Positions 26,084 through 33,928 of a stretch of DNA of 41,982 nucleotides are shown here, piece after piece. The notes under the pieces are model-generated. The model searched no databases and was not told the DNA's origin. It was given only the letters and a program-made list of their open reading frames with translations. A program made the translations under genes and the position numbers. Each line of letters opens with the position of its first letter. Position 1 is the stretch's first letter. This DNA comes from Armatimonadota bacterium (GTDB lineage: Bacteria; Armatimonadota; Fimbriimonadia; Fimbriimonadales; GBS-DC), in the NCBI GenBank assembly GCA_023511915.1, contig JAIMAN010000020.1, positions 1-41,982 of the forward strand. The letters run 5' to 3'.

Positions 26084-27382
26084 GTGATCCTGCGACTGCA
26101 ACTGCGCAACTTCAAGTCGTGGCGCGAGGCGGACATAGAGTTCGGCTCTATCACTATCTTCTTCGGCGCGAACAGTTCGGGCAAAACCGCGCTTTTGCAG
26201 TTTCTCTTACTGCTCAAGCAGACGGTGGAACATCCCGACCCGACGATTCCGCTCTTTTGGGGGGATGAGCACAGTCCCGTCGAACTGGGCGGCTACTTGG
26301 ACGCGATTTATCGCCACGATGCTGAACGGAAGTTAGAGTGGCGACTGAGTTGGCAGCTGGAGGACGCCATCGAGCTGCTAAACGCCACAGGCAATCAACT
26401 GAGCCATCGTGCTTTGGTCGCTTACGCAAGCGACACAGCAGTTGTGGAGCATGTGGCGTATACATTCGCTGAGGTTGAAGTCGGGCTTCAACGCGCTGAA
26501 GACGCTTATGAGGTGGTGTGTAAAGGCTACGCACTGAAACGCACACGCGGACAGCCTGCCCGCATTTCGTTACCCGTCAAGTGCTATGGCTTTCCAGAGC
26601 AGGCGATTAATCGTTATCAGAACGCTGATTTCCTCGCTCGGCTTGGCTTGGAGTTCACGCGCCTGTTCAAGCGCGTTTACTACCTCGGACCGCTTCGTGA
26701 GCATCCCAAGCGTCAATACCGTTGGGCTGGCGCGAAGCCGCGCGATGTCGGGTTCAAGGGGGAACTCACCACGGACGCGCTGATTGCCTCCCAACAGATG
26801 GGTAAAACTGTGCGTCGTAAGGGGCGCCGGGGCAGCCAAACGGTGCAAGAGGCAGTGGCGGAACAGTTACAACGGATGGGGCTTGTCAGCCAGTTTCGGC
26901 TTCGCGAGATTGCGCCCAAGAGCCGCGTCTACGAAGTTCAGCTGCGGCGTACACCCGACTGCCCTGAGGTGGCGTTCACGGACATCGGCTTCGGCGTCTC
27001 GCAGGTGCTTCCCGTAATCACGCTGTGCTACTATGTCCCAGAACGCTCGATTGTTATTCTGGAGCAGCCTGAAATCCACCTGCATCCCGCGGTGCAGATG
27101 GCGCTTGCCGATGCGATTATCGACGCGGTCAAGACACGCTCGATTCAGGTGATTATCGAGAGCCACAGCGAGCATTTCCTCCTACGCCTCCAGCGACGGA
27201 TTGCAGAAAAAGAGCTAACCCCAAATGACGCCCGCCTCTACTTCTGCGAGCTTCAGGGGGGCGAGTCGCATCTGATACCTCTGCAGGTGGACAACAGCGG
27301 CAACATCCTGAACTACCCGCCCGACTTTTTCGGAGACCCGTTGCAGGAAACCCTCGAACGGCGCAAAGCGGCTCTAAAATGA
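26084..27382 (+). CDS. AAA/SMC-like ATPase with DUF3696-type C-terminus
   Basis: A 432-residue ABC/SMC-type ATPase. It begins ILRLQLRNFKSW, the typical start of OLD/RecF-like ATPases. Walker A FGANSSGKT lies at 27-35. An insertion region is followed by a signature-like DIGFGVSQVLPVI (about 298-310), Walker B SIVILEQPEIHLHP (about 321-334) and the H-loop IIESHSEHFLLRL near 356-368. The C-terminus NYPPDFFGDPLQETLERR fits DUF3696. Such ATPases often drive paired effectors in anti-phage systems. Here the partner, overlapping by 4 bases (ATGA), is a PIN-like protein. The DNA is visibly richer in A/T than neighbours, suggesting transfer. GTG 26084 follows a TAAAAT box. Confidence 0.85.
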   Translation: MILRLQLRNFKSWREADIEFGSITIFFGANSSGKTALLQFLLLLKQTVEHPDPTIPLFWGDEHSPVELGGYLDAIYRHDAERKLEWRLSWQLEDAIELLNATGNQLSHRALVAYASDTAVVEHVAYTFAEVEVGLQRAEDAYEVVCKGYALKRTRGQPARISLPVKCYGFPEQAINRYQNADFLARLGLEFTRLFKRVYYLGPLREHPKRQYRWAGAKPRDVGFKGELTTDALIASQQMGKTVRRKGRRGSQTVQEAVAEQLQRMGLVSQFRLREIAPKSRVYEVQLRRTPDCPEVAFTDIGFGVSQVLPVITLCYYVPERSIVILEQPEIHLHPAVQMALADAIIDAVKTRSIQVIIESHSEHFLLRLQRRIAEKELTPNDARLYFCELQGGESHLIPLQVDNSGNILNYPPDFFGDPLQETLERRKAALK

Positions 27383-27912
27383 AGCTCGACTCGTATCGCG
27401 TAATTGTTTTGGAAACGAATGTGCTGATGACCGCCTCTGAACACGCCCCACAAGCCAGCGACGAATGTGTGCAACAGTGTGTAAGCGTTATTGAGCAGGT
27501 CAAGCAAGGCGCGCCTACCCTTGCTTTGGACAACAGTGGGCTTATCCTCGACGAGTATCAGAAACGCTTGAGAGCCTATCCCGACAGCGTAGGATACATG
27601 TTCTTGCGCAAGTGGTTGGACAGCAATTGGCACAACATCGTTCGGGTCGACATCCGACCTGTAAACGCCGAACAGGGGCGATTTGGCGTCCTGCAAGGGC
27701 GTGTCCTCAAGGGGTTTGATCGCGGCGACAAAAAGTTCGTAGCGACGGCGGTGGCTGCCCAAAATAAATTGGATAATACAGTGCCCATCGTGAACGCTGT
27801 CGACAGCGACTATGTAGAACATTTCCATGCGCTGCGGGCATTAGGCGTCCGCGTAGAGTTTCTCTGCCCAGAGATGCAGCCGCCTAATGCCGAAAGTGCC
27901 GAATGCCCGTAA
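27379..27912 (+). CDS. PIN-like nuclease, partner of the ATPase
   Basis: A 177-residue protein with a PIN-domain pattern. The first strand is RVIVLETNVLM, where the usual catalytic Asp is Glu (E12). Further acidic positions fit the fold: D58/E59 in LILDEYQKRL, D114 and D117 in FDRGDKKFVATA, and D142/D144 in NAVDSDYVEH. PIN domains cut RNA with metal ions, so an RNase effector is likely. The ATG overlaps the ATPase stop (ATGA), which indicates coupled translation and joint function. Its end overlaps the convergent purH stop by 29 bases. Weakly conserved; a nuclease-dead variant is possible because of the Asp-to-Glu change. Confidence 0.68.
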   Translation: MKLDSYRVIVLETNVLMTASEHAPQASDECVQQCVSVIEQVKQGAPTLALDNSGLILDEYQKRLRAYPDSVGYMFLRKWLDSNWHNIVRVDIRPVNAEQGRFGVLQGRVLKGFDRGDKKFVATAVAAQNKLDNTVPIVNAVDSDYVEHFHALRALGVRVEFLCPEMQPPNAESAECP

Positions 27913-29440
27913 AGACCATCGCAACGCCGAGTTCGTTTGCAGCGGCGACGACTTCGGGGTCTTTTTTCGAGCCGCCGGGCTGCACAATCGCGCGGACGCC
28001 CGCCCGCGCCGCCAGTTCAACACTGTCGGGGAAGGGGAAGAAGGCGTCCGACGCCAGCGACGAGCCACGCGCGTGTTCGCTTGCCTGCTCCAGCGCAAGC
28101 CTGACCGATCCGACGCGGTTCATCTGCCCTGCGCCGACGCCCCGCACGACGCCGTCTTTAGCGACCACAATCGCGTTGGACTTCACATGCTTGACCACGC
28201 GCCACGCGAAGTGCAAATCGCGCCACTCGTGCTCGCTGGGCACGCGCTCCGTGACGACCTGCAGCGCGTCGGGGTTCCAGTCCAGCGTATCGCGCTCGGT
28301 ATACAGCGCGCCCCCCGTGAGGCTGCGCAGCGCGTAGCCGCGCATCTGGTCGGGCGGCAAAAGTTGCCCCGTGCGCAACAGGCGCACATGCTGCCCCCAG
28401 CCCTTGCGCTCCTGAAACACAGGCAGCGCGTCGGGGTCAAACTCGGGCGCAAGGATGACCTCGAAGAACGCGCCGGGCGCGACCATCGCTTCTGCCGCCT
28501 CGCGGTCTATCGGGCGGTTGCAGGCGACAATCCCGCCGAACGCCGACACGGGGTCTGCCTCCAACGCCCGCAGGAACGCCTCCACAAGGCTTGCGCCCAG
28601 CGCGACCCCGCACGGGTTCGTGTGCTTGATTATCGCGCAGGCAGGCTCGGTGAACTCGCGCACTAACTCCAGCGCGGCGTCGGCGTCCAGCAGGTTGTTG
28701 TACGAGAGTGCCTTGCCCCAGAGTTGTTCGGCGGTCGCGATGCAGCCTGCGGGGGCGAACGGCTCGCGATAGAACGCCGCCTGCTGGTGTGGGTTCTCGC
28801 CGTAGCGCAGGCGTTGCACGAGGCGGAAGGTCGGCGTGAGGCATTCGGGCAGCGCGCCGTCGGGGTCGTAGCGACGGAACCAGTCGGCAATCAGCGCGTC
28901 GTACTCGGCGACATGCGCAAACGCGCGATACGCCAGCAGGGCGCGTTCGTCGCGCGTCAGCCCGCCCGCCTGCAGCCGCGCCAGCACCCAGTCGTAGTCC
29001 GCAGGGCGCACGACCACCGCCACATGCTCGAAATTCTTCGCCGCCGCGCGTATCAGCGTCGGTCCGCCGATGTCGATCTGCTCAATCTGTTCGGCTTCGG
29101 ACGCGCCTGCCCGCAACGCCCGCTCGAACGGGTAGAGGTTCACCACGACCAACGCAATCGGCGCGAGGTTCAGTTCGCGCAGGGTCTGCTGGTGGTCGGG
29201 CAGGTGGAGGTTTGCCAGCAGCGCGGCGTGGATGCGCGGGTGCAGCGTCTTGACGCGCCCGTCCAAGATTTCGGGGAAGCCTGTCCAGTCGCCGACTTCC
29301 TGCACGGGCAAGCCCCACTCGCGCAGGGCGCGCGCCGTGCCCCCTGTGGAGAGGAACTCGAAGCCCAGCGCGTGCAGCCCGCGCACGAACGGCTCCAGAC
29401 CGCCCTTGTCCGAGACGCTGACGAGTGCGATTCGCGGCAT
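27884..29440 (-). CDS. purH: Bifunctional AICAR transformylase / IMP cyclohydrolase
   Basis: A 518-residue PurH that performs the last two steps of IMP synthesis. The N-terminal MGS-like cyclohydrolase domain shows ALVSVSDKGGLEPFVRGL, FLSTGGTARAL and DGRVKTLHPRIHA. The C-terminal transformylase domain has the catalytic KHTNPCGVA, DPVSAFGGIVACN and SDAFFPFPDSVE. Length is normal. The ATG at 29440 has no ribosome site; TATCCT lies 7 bases upstream. It stands alone among purine genes in this window. Confidence 0.97.
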   Translation of the reverse strand: MPRIALVSVSDKGGLEPFVRGLHALGFEFLSTGGTARALREWGLPVQEVGDWTGFPEILDGRVKTLHPRIHAALLANLHLPDHQQTLRELNLAPIALVVVNLYPFERALRAGASEAEQIEQIDIGGPTLIRAAAKNFEHVAVVVRPADYDWVLARLQAGGLTRDERALLAYRAFAHVAEYDALIADWFRRYDPDGALPECLTPTFRLVQRLRYGENPHQQAAFYREPFAPAGCIATAEQLWGKALSYNNLLDADAALELVREFTEPACAIIKHTNPCGVALGASLVEAFLRALEADPVSAFGGIVACNRPIDREAAEAMVAPGAFFEVILAPEFDPDALPVFQERKGWGQHVRLLRTGQLLPPDQMRGYALRSLTGGALYTERDTLDWNPDALQVVTERVPSEHEWRDLHFAWRVVKHVKSNAIVVAKDGVVRGVGAGQMNRVGSVRLALEQASEHARGSSLASDAFFPFPDSVELAARAGVRAIVQPGGSKKDPEVVAAANELGVAMVFTGIRHFRH

Positions 29441-29447
29441 GCGAATC

Positions 29448-29453
29448 AGGATA
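29448..29453 (-). promoter_or_regulatory. -10-like box of purH, leaderless type
   Basis: TATCCT on the minus strand ends 7 bases before the purH ATG, in the 15-base gap after the upstream gene's stop. It is a weaker match than the TACAAT boxes. Confidence 0.3.
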
Positions 29454-29455
29454 CC

Positions 29456-31348
29456 TTATGGATTCGCGCTGCGTCGGAAGAAGCCCCCGCCGCCGCCCCG
29501 ACGCCCGCCGCGAAAGCCCGTGCCCTCCTCGCCGATAATGTGCAGGAACGCCAGGCACATCTCGTCCTGCGTGCGCTCGCCCCAAGTCACATCCTTGGGC
29601 GGCTTGTTGGGGTTGTTCGGGTTCTTCTCCGAGTTGTCGTAGAAGGCGTAGACCATCACGCGCGTGCCCCGCGGCAACTTGACGGGCGTTTTGTAGTGGT
29701 AGGTGTCCTGCCACTTGAAGTCCCAGTCGTTGATCCAGATGAGGGTCTTCTTCGTGCCGTCGGGCAGTTCCGCGTCGATGCGCATTTCGCGCCCCAGCAG
29801 GTGCATATGGGGCGTGATGGCGACCACTTCCACATCGCGCGGGGCAATCCACATCGCGCGCACCTCGTGCCGTTCCGCGCCCGCAGGGATGCGGAAGATG
29901 GGGTTGATAATCCACGCGATGCCCACTGGCTGCGGGTTCGGTTTTTTCTCGAGGTAGATGCCGACGCGCGTGCGGTCTTTTTCGGGCTTGCCCGTGCGGT
30001 AGTAGTGAACCTGCAGCACGACATCCGCGCCTTTGGGCAGGCGGTAGCCCGTGCCGTCGGGCAGCACGCTGGGGGTCATGCCCGGCGCCCAGCCGCCCAG
30101 CATCCCCGCAGGTACGAATCCCGGCCAGCCGAACGCCTCGTAGCCTGGCTTGGGGTCGGCGGCGTCCAACTGGCGCGCCGTGCCCGTCGTGTCCAGAAAC
30201 ACAATCACATGGTGTACCGTGTTGCGGTTGCCGGGCTGGATGTCAATCGCCCGCACGAACACATCCTCGTCGAAGTTGGTCGGGATGACAAAATGGCGGT
30301 ACTCGTCGTCGCCTGTGGGACCGACCTCGTACTCCGTGGGCATCTCGAACACCACATCAGGCTCGCCCAGCGCCCAACCGTTGCTGAACTGTCGGGGCGG
30401 GGGCATGTCGTTCGGGTCGCCCATCGGCGCGCCCGTCTCCGCCCACTGCAAAATCATCGCAATCTGCTCGTCGGTCAGCCGTCGCTCGCCCTGAAACTCG
30501 CCGTAGCCGTGTACGGGCTTCCACGGGGGCATCTGGCGCGCCTTGACGACCGCCGCAATCTCCTTGCGCCAAGTGTAGGCGTCGCGATAGGTCAGCAGCG
30601 AGAAGGGCGCGACCTCGCCAGGGCGGTGGCACGGCTGGCAATACTCCTGCAGGATTGGCGCGATATGCTTGGCGTAGGTGATGGGCGCGCTTGCGGCGGC
30701 TTCCTCGCGGAACCGAATGGTGCAGCCGAAGGTCTCGGCGGAGGCGACTTTGACGGGCTTGCCCGCCAGCGTCGCATCGAGCGCGTTTTTCAGGTAGTGC
30801 GTGCGCACGCGCGTCTCGTAGCGGTTGTCGTCAATCGCGCCGCGATAGCGCAGCAGCATCTTTTTGTCCACCAGCACGGCTTGCGGGGTCATCGTCGCGC
30901 CCAGCGCACGCGCCAGCGCGCCGTCGGGGTCATGCACCGCAGGCGGCTTCAGCCCGTACTCGCGCACATGCTGCGCCACCGCCTCGCGCGTATCGTCATA
31001 GTTCGGGTAGACCACAAACACCTGCACGCCCTTTTTGCGGTAGGTTTCGTACAGTTGGTTGATGCGCACGGTGTACCGCTGTGCGGCGGGGCATTTCGTG
31101 GCGGTGAAGATGAACACCACAGGCGCGCGCTGGGTCAGTTGGCTCAGCGTGTAGGCGCGCCCTTGTAGGTCGGTAAACTCAAGGTCGGACACGCGGCGGT
31201 TGACTGCGCCCGATTTCGGCGCTTCGGTCAACACGCGATGCTTCAGCGTCACGGTACGCTCGGCAGATTGGTCGTAGAAACTCGGCGCGGCGTTCCAACT
31301 CAGAACGCCCAGCCCACTGAGCAGCCCCAGCATCCATACGGCTCTCAT
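29456..31348 (-). CDS. Redoxin / cytochrome c / copper monooxygenase-like fusion
   Basis: A 630-residue secreted protein with three modules. After a signal peptide, a thioredoxin-like redoxin domain carries a single active Cys (C86, FTATKCPAAQ). A c-type haem motif CQPCH lies at 237-241. The C-terminal half resembles peptidylglycine/dopamine monooxygenases: copper ligands H379-H380 (NTVHHVIVFL), H448 (QVHYY), H514 and H516 (TPHMHLLGREM) and M597 (QDEMC). It ends in a Gly/Arg-rich tail. Related fusions are known from Planctomycetes and Acidobacteria; the substrate is unknown. The protein should act in the periplasm, linking thiol, haem and copper chemistry. Confidence 0.85.
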   Translation of the reverse strand: MRAVWMLGLLSGLGVLSWNAAPSFYDQSAERTVTLKHRVLTEAPKSGAVNRRVSDLEFTDLQGRAYTLSQLTQRAPVVFIFTATKCPAAQRYTVRINQLYETYRKKGVQVFVVYPNYDDTREAVAQHVREYGLKPPAVHDPDGALARALGATMTPQAVLVDKKMLLRYRGAIDDNRYETRVRTHYLKNALDATLAGKPVKVASAETFGCTIRFREEAAASAPITYAKHIAPILQEYCQPCHRPGEVAPFSLLTYRDAYTWRKEIAAVVKARQMPPWKPVHGYGEFQGERRLTDEQIAMILQWAETGAPMGDPNDMPPPRQFSNGWALGEPDVVFEMPTEYEVGPTGDDEYRHFVIPTNFDEDVFVRAIDIQPGNRNTVHHVIVFLDTTGTARQLDAADPKPGYEAFGWPGFVPAGMLGGWAPGMTPSVLPDGTGYRLPKGADVVLQVHYYRTGKPEKDRTRVGIYLEKKPNPQPVGIAWIINPIFRIPAGAERHEVRAMWIAPRDVEVVAITPHMHLLGREMRIDAELPDGTKKTLIWINDWDFKWQDTYHYKTPVKLPRGTRVMVYAFYDNSEKNPNNPNKPPKDVTWGERTQDEMCLAFLHIIGEEGTGFRGGRRGGGGGFFRRSANP

Positions 31349-31388
31349 TTTATCATCCCCGTGCGCCAGACTGACTAACTGGCGATTC

Positions 31389-31394
31389 AGTATA
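31389..31394 (-). promoter_or_regulatory. -10 box of the redoxin fusion gene
   Basis: TATACT on the minus strand, with a weak TGAAAA 18 bases farther upstream. The leader to ATG 31348 is about 40 bases, so this gene is not leaderless. Confidence 0.4.
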
Positions 31395-31433
31395 CCATAC
31401 CTATAGACGCCATTTTCAGGGGAGTGTTCGACA

Positions 31434-32735
31434 CTATCGCAGCCAAATGGGGGCGACTAGCGGCAGTTGCTCGCGGCGCACGCCTTTCAGGTAGTCGGGC
31501 GCGCGCACGCTCACAGGCGAGAGGTCGCCCCGCGATTCGGGCGCGCCGCCGTAGGGCGACTGCCCGCCGTCGTCCACACGGTTCTCGCTCACCGAATACA
31601 GCAGGAACCCGAAGCGCGGGTCGGTCTTGTAGACGAACGGCTTGCCTGAAAACGGGTCGATAATCATCTCGCCCAGTTGCAACGCCTCCAGCGAGGCGGG
31701 GTACTTGCCCGTGCGCAGTTTGTGCAGCCGAATCGCCGCCGTGCAGCCCACCAGACGCATCCAAGCGACCTCAGTTGTCTCTTTCTCTGATGCATCGAAC
31801 GAGATGGGAATCATTAACGCATTCAGTAAGTGGCGGGCGCTCTTTTCTGGATCCATCTTTTCAGGGCGTCGCTGGTGAAAAGGCAACTTGCTCTCTTCTA
31901 CGGCTTGCGTCATCAAGCGGTTCAATTCGGGCAAGGCGGTCTTGACGAGAAGTTGATAGGGCAGCATATCACCTCTCGAGGCGCTTGTCTGCGGAGTAGA
32001 ACCAGAACCGGTGAGTTGGTCGATGCTGGTGCGCCCGTCCAGCAGTTCTTGATATACGCTGAGTATAAAGTAGTATTCCTCCTGCAGGCACTTCCACAGG
32101 GGTACACGCCGTTTCTCGTAGTCGCGGGCGAGTTTCAGCAGGGTTTCCAGCGCGGCGCGGTCTTGGATGCGCGGCAACTCCTCGCGAATCGGCTGCAACG
32201 CGATAGCGTGGATGGCTGTGCCGACGAGGTAGTGGATTAGTGGTCCGCCGTTGCGCGCCTGTTCAGCGAGACGGCTTAGGCGGTCGGCGCGTGCGATTGC
32301 CCCGCGATAGCGCTTCTGGCGCAGTTCCTCGCGCATCAGGTACGACTCGGCGCGCGCGATTCGGCGCATCCCTGCCAGTTCAGGGAACAGCGTCTCCGCG
32401 CTGCGCTCGGAGGTGACCACGCTGGGGCGTTGCACCAGCCGCTCATAACGACGCAGGTACGGCTCCATGCGTTGCAGGTAGTATGCGCGGTCGGCGGCGG
32501 AAAGCGTCTGTCTCGCAGCAGCAGCACTCTCAATCTGCTTGAACCGTGTGTCTGGGTTTAGCCGCTGCCACATCTCTTCCGCCATCGCGCGATACTCATC
32601 GTAGGCGTTGTTCGGCGGCAGTTGGCGCGGCGGAATCTCAATCTTCGGCGGCGTGAACGCCCACACCAGTACGCCGATGCACAGCACCAGCACGACGCCA
32701 AACAGCACCCCACAGCCAATCAGCCACTTGCGCAT
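31434..32735 (-). CDS. Single-pass membrane protein of unknown function
   Basis: A 433-residue protein with an N-terminal membrane helix (LIGCGVLFGVVLVLCIGVLVWAF) and a mostly helical extracytoplasmic region rich in Arg and Glu. The last ~100 residues have the pattern RLHKLRTGKYPASLEAL, DPFSGKPFVYK, GFLLYSVSEN and VDDGG, which recurs in large uncharacterised protein families of Planctomycetes-like bacteria and resembles the C-terminal part of some type II pseudopilins. ATG 32735 was chosen because it places the helix directly at the N-terminus; the frame upstream has no support. No enzyme motif is recognised. Confidence 0.75.
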   Translation of the reverse strand: MRKWLIGCGVLFGVVLVLCIGVLVWAFTPPKIEIPPRQLPPNNAYDEYRAMAEEMWQRLNPDTRFKQIESAAAARQTLSAADRAYYLQRMEPYLRRYERLVQRPSVVTSERSAETLFPELAGMRRIARAESYLMREELRQKRYRGAIARADRLSRLAEQARNGGPLIHYLVGTAIHAIALQPIREELPRIQDRAALETLLKLARDYEKRRVPLWKCLQEEYYFILSVYQELLDGRTSIDQLTGSGSTPQTSASRGDMLPYQLLVKTALPELNRLMTQAVEESKLPFHQRRPEKMDPEKSARHLLNALMIPISFDASEKETTEVAWMRLVGCTAAIRLHKLRTGKYPASLEALQLGEMIIDPFSGKPFVYKTDPRFGFLLYSVSENRVDDGGQSPYGGAPESRGDLSPVSVRAPDYLKGVRREQLPLVAPIWLR

Positions 32736-32784
32736 GGATGCGTGATTCGCGCCGACGGGCGCGACTCCTGCCCGCCGTTTGGGG

Positions 32785-32790
32785 TACACT
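32785..32790 (+). promoter_or_regulatory. -10 box of the zinc-ribbon gene, leaderless type
   Basis: TACACT ends 9 bases before ATG 32800, without a ribosome site. Confidence 0.5.
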
Positions 32791-32799
32791 CCTGCCGTT

Positions 32800-33135
32800 A
32801 TGAAGTGCCCTGTGTGCAACACGGAACTGCAGATGGCGACGCGGGCGGGCATCGAAATCGACTACTGCCCGACCTGTCGGGGGGTCTGGCTGGATCGCGG
32901 CGAACTGGACAAGATTATCGAGCGCCATGTGCAGGAGACTCAAAGCCTCTCGCGGGGCGCGCCGCCCGCCTACACGCCCGAACCGCCTGCGCCGACGCCG
33001 CCCCCGCGCCCGACGGCGCGTCCCCAGCCGCGCTACGACGACGATGACGACGAGTACTATTATGACCCGCACCACAAGCGCAAGCGACGCAAAAAGCGCG
33101 ACTGGTTCGAAGACCTGTTCGACATCTTCGATTGA
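32800..33135 (+). CDS. TFIIB-type zinc-ribbon protein
   Basis: A 111-residue protein. The N-terminal zinc ribbon has MKCPVCNTEL and YCPTCRGVWLDRGELDKII, i.e. two CPxC knuckles, as in the zf-TFIIB family of small bacterial proteins. A Pro-rich stretch, an Asp/Tyr run, a basic KRKRRKKR patch and an acidic amphipathic end (DWFEDLFDIFD) follow. Function unknown; the family is common and may bind nucleic acid or protein. ATG 32800 was chosen because the zinc ribbon normally starts the protein and a TACACT box lies just upstream. It is divergent from the membrane protein gene. Confidence 0.85.
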   Translation: MKCPVCNTELQMATRAGIEIDYCPTCRGVWLDRGELDKIIERHVQETQSLSRGAPPAYTPEPPAPTPPPRPTARPQPRYDDDDDEYYYDPHHKRKRRKKRDWFEDLFDIFD

Positions 33136-33221
33136 GCGGAACGCTTCGGAGATTTCACACTCTAAGGGACATGCTATGCGAACCACTGAAGCGCACTTCG
33201 CGAAGACACGGGCGATTGACT

Positions 33222-33256
33222 ACCCCCTCCTTAAGGTTCCCCCTGCGTGCAGGGGG
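33222..33256. repeat. Family B palindromic repeat, locus 3 (fragment)
   Basis: CCCCCTCCTTAAGGTTCCCC followed by CTGCGTGCAGGGGG: the left arm and first palindrome of a family B unit, without the right GGAACC arm. Confidence 0.7.
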
Positions 33257-33342
33257 CTGATAAGGGTACATCGGTTCGGCACTGAGTCGCTGAGGCAGAG
33301 ACGATTTTCCCCGCGCAGGCGAGAACGGGCAGGCGCGCCTTT

Positions 33343-33513
33343 TTGCCCTCACCCCCTTTGTCCCCCTCTCCCGCCTCGCGGGAGAGGGGGATTATGGAGT
33401 GCGGAAGCGAAGCTTCCGCCCATGCTGAAGCTAACGCTTCAGCACTCCAAATAGGTCAGCGTGCGGCACACCACTCTCCCACAGCGTGGGAGAGGGGCTG
33501 GGGGTGAGGGCAA
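33343..33513. repeat. Family A dispersed repeat, copy 4 (complete, intergenic)
   Basis: A complete 171-base element bounded by TTGCCCTCACCCCC and GGGGGTGAGGGCAA. Inside are CCCCCTCTCCC/GGGAGAGGGGG, GGAAGCGAAGCTTCC, GCTGAAGC/GCTTCAGC within TGGAGTGC...ACTCCA, and CTCTCCC/GGGAGAG. It closely matches the copy inside ispE. The 528-base stretch 33136-33663 holds only this repeat, the family B fragment and a TATACT box at 33620; no gene is seen. Confidence 0.9.
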
Positions 33514-33663
33514 AAAGCACCTGCACCCCGCATACAGCAAACTCAAGCGGTGTATCCTCAGTGTGTCCGCTCCCGCTCGCCTGTCGAGACCATATCGCGC
33601 AGACACTTATTACTCAGGGTATACTTCTTGCGAAGCCGAAAACCCTTACGGAGTGGTGGCGGG

Positions 33664-33864
33664 TTGAAGCGAGGTTTTCAGGCAGGGCTTCAACAAGGTC
33701 TTATTCGCGCCACGCTACGCCTGCTGCAGACGCGATTCGGCGAGGACGCCCTGCGCCTGCAACCGCGCCTCAATCAAATTGAATCCATCGAGCAGTTAGA
33801 GGCGCTTACCGCCGAAGCCGCGCTTGCGCCCAGCCTTGAGGCGTTCGAGCAGAAACTGGGCTAA
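33664..33864 (+). pseudogene. C-terminal remnant of an Rpn/PD-(D/E)XK transposase-like nuclease
   Basis: About 66 codons remain. The reading frame shows GFQAGLQQGLIRATLRLLQTRFG, then LQPRLNQIESIEQLEALTAEAALAPSLEAFEQKL. This is the Gly/Gln-rich repeat and helical tail that end Rpn/DUF4351-type recombination-promoting nucleases. The catalytic N-terminal domain is absent. A TTG at 33664 is in frame and TATACT lies at 33620, so a small protein could be made, but a decayed gene next to repeats is more likely. Confidence 0.55.
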
Positions 33865-33928
33865 TCCCTGCCGATAGGAATCTGCCCCCGCGCGTCGAAC
33901 CTGCCTCCTGAACCAGGAGGAGACGACG

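Noticed and set aside
33461-33864. Complete genes in the frames 33461-33667, 33486-33782 and 33550-33864
   Set aside because: Upstream parts translate repeat sequence; only the C-terminal part from about 33664 resembles a known family.
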